Source: Pseudomonadota bacterium
GTDB taxonomy: Bacteria > Pseudomonadota > Gammaproteobacteria > Burkholderiales > SG8-39
Reading direction: 5' to 3'
Assembly (NCBI GenBank): GCA_003242425.1
Contig: QGUL01000107.1
Coordinates: forward strand, 1 to 6,526
Length of the DNA stretch: 6,526 bases
The position numbers were made by a program, and so were the translations under genes. Positions 6,358 through 6,526 of the stretch are shown piece after piece. Below the pieces are notes generated by a model, which saw nothing but the letters and a program-made list of their open reading frames with translations, did not search any database and was not told the DNA's origin. How positions within the stretch are numbered: the stretch's first letter is position 1; every line of letters begins with the position of its first letter.

Positions 6358-6526
6358 ATGCGTATCGTAATCATCGGACAACAGGACTTCGGCAAAGCCG
6401 TGCTCGAAGCTTTCCTGGCCCGCGGCGATGAAGTCGCCGCCGTGTTCTGCGCGCCCGAGAAGGAAGGCGCGAAGGCTGACGCGCTGAAGACCGCAGCGCT
6501 GGAGAAAGGTCTGAAGGTCTATCAAC
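6358..6526 (+). CDS. Formyltransferase-fold protein, N-terminal part (10-formyl-THF hydrolase-like domain), truncated by the window edge
   Basis: Fifty-six codons are visible, beginning MRIVIIGQQDFGKAVLEAFL. They show the N-terminal Rossmann-type half of the formyl_trans_N fold: a beta strand, then IGQ-x-x-FG, a helix, and EVAAVFCAPEKEG. The IGQ-x-x-FG pattern and the KAD-L-x-x-A spacing resemble the hydrolase domain of 10-formyltetrahydrofolate dehydrogenase more than housekeeping methionyl-tRNA formyltransferase, which usually has AGTPDFA and a longer basic loop after VVGVFTQPD. The ATG at 6358 has a good GAGGT (6346-6350) 7 nt upstream. The gene is separated from frc by 116 nt and a probable terminator. 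Next to oxc and frc it may handle the formyl unit on tetrahydrofolate, but the catalytic Asn-His-Asp region is outside the window. A fusion to an aldehyde dehydrogenase domain cannot be excluded. Confidence 0.8.
   Translation, partial: MRIVIIGQQDFGKAVLEAFLARGDEVAAVFCAPEKEGAKADALKTAALEKGLKVYQ

Noticed and set aside
6238..6525. A minus-strand frame opposite the formyltransferase
   Set aside because: It is the antisense of a clear formyl_trans_N coding start and crosses the terminator. No domain is seen.
1..6526. CRISPR array, insertion sequence, tRNA or rRNA
   Set aside because: No spaced direct repeats, transposase motifs, terminal inverted repeats, or tRNA/rRNA signatures were seen on either strand.

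Overview
This GC-rich window reads as a bacterial oxalate-degradation locus, probably from a betaproteobacterium. That taxonomic guess rests on overall composition, the presence of a tripartite tricarboxylate transporter (TTT) and the type of oxalate genes; no rRNA or other marker is present.

Layout, left to right: (1) positions 1-75 are the last 24 codons of an upstream gene, possibly the TTT solute-binding protein, followed by two hairpins, the second with a T-run. (2) tctB (176-679) and tctA (708-2210) encode the small and large membrane subunits of a TTT carrier and end at a strong intrinsic terminator (2248-2278). (3) A convergent minus-strand gene (2334-2945) encodes a cysteine-free Crp/Fnr-family regulator. 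(4) The divergent intergenic region (2946-3148) holds a perfect TTGA-N6-TCAA dyad. It sits at about -41.5 relative to a likely oxc promoter and overlaps the -35 box of a good sigma70-like promoter for the regulator. (5) oxc (3149-4903) encodes oxalyl-CoA decarboxylase. (6) frc (about 4982-6241) encodes formyl-CoA:oxalate CoA-transferase, with a damaged or misread 5' end that lacks an ATG. (7) A formyltransferase-fold gene begins at 6358 and runs off the window.

Working model: Frc moves CoA from formyl-CoA to oxalate, giving oxalyl-CoA and formate, and Oxc decarboxylates oxalyl-CoA to formyl-CoA and CO2. The two enzymes therefore form a CoA-recycling cycle. The TTT carrier is a candidate importer of oxalate or a related carboxylate. 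The downstream formyltransferase may connect the C1 product to tetrahydrofolate metabolism. The regulator probably binds the dyad, activating oxc-frc and limiting its own transcription.

The weakest stretch is about 4870-5035. It covers the oxc tail, the oxc-frc gap and the first 20 codons of frc, and shows dense homopolymers and clustered non-conservative changes. This suggests local sequence error or real decay. The oxalate enzymes and the TTT carrier are known families. The parts that go beyond routine annotation are the regulator/dyad arrangement, the linked formyltransferase and the odd oxc-frc junction.
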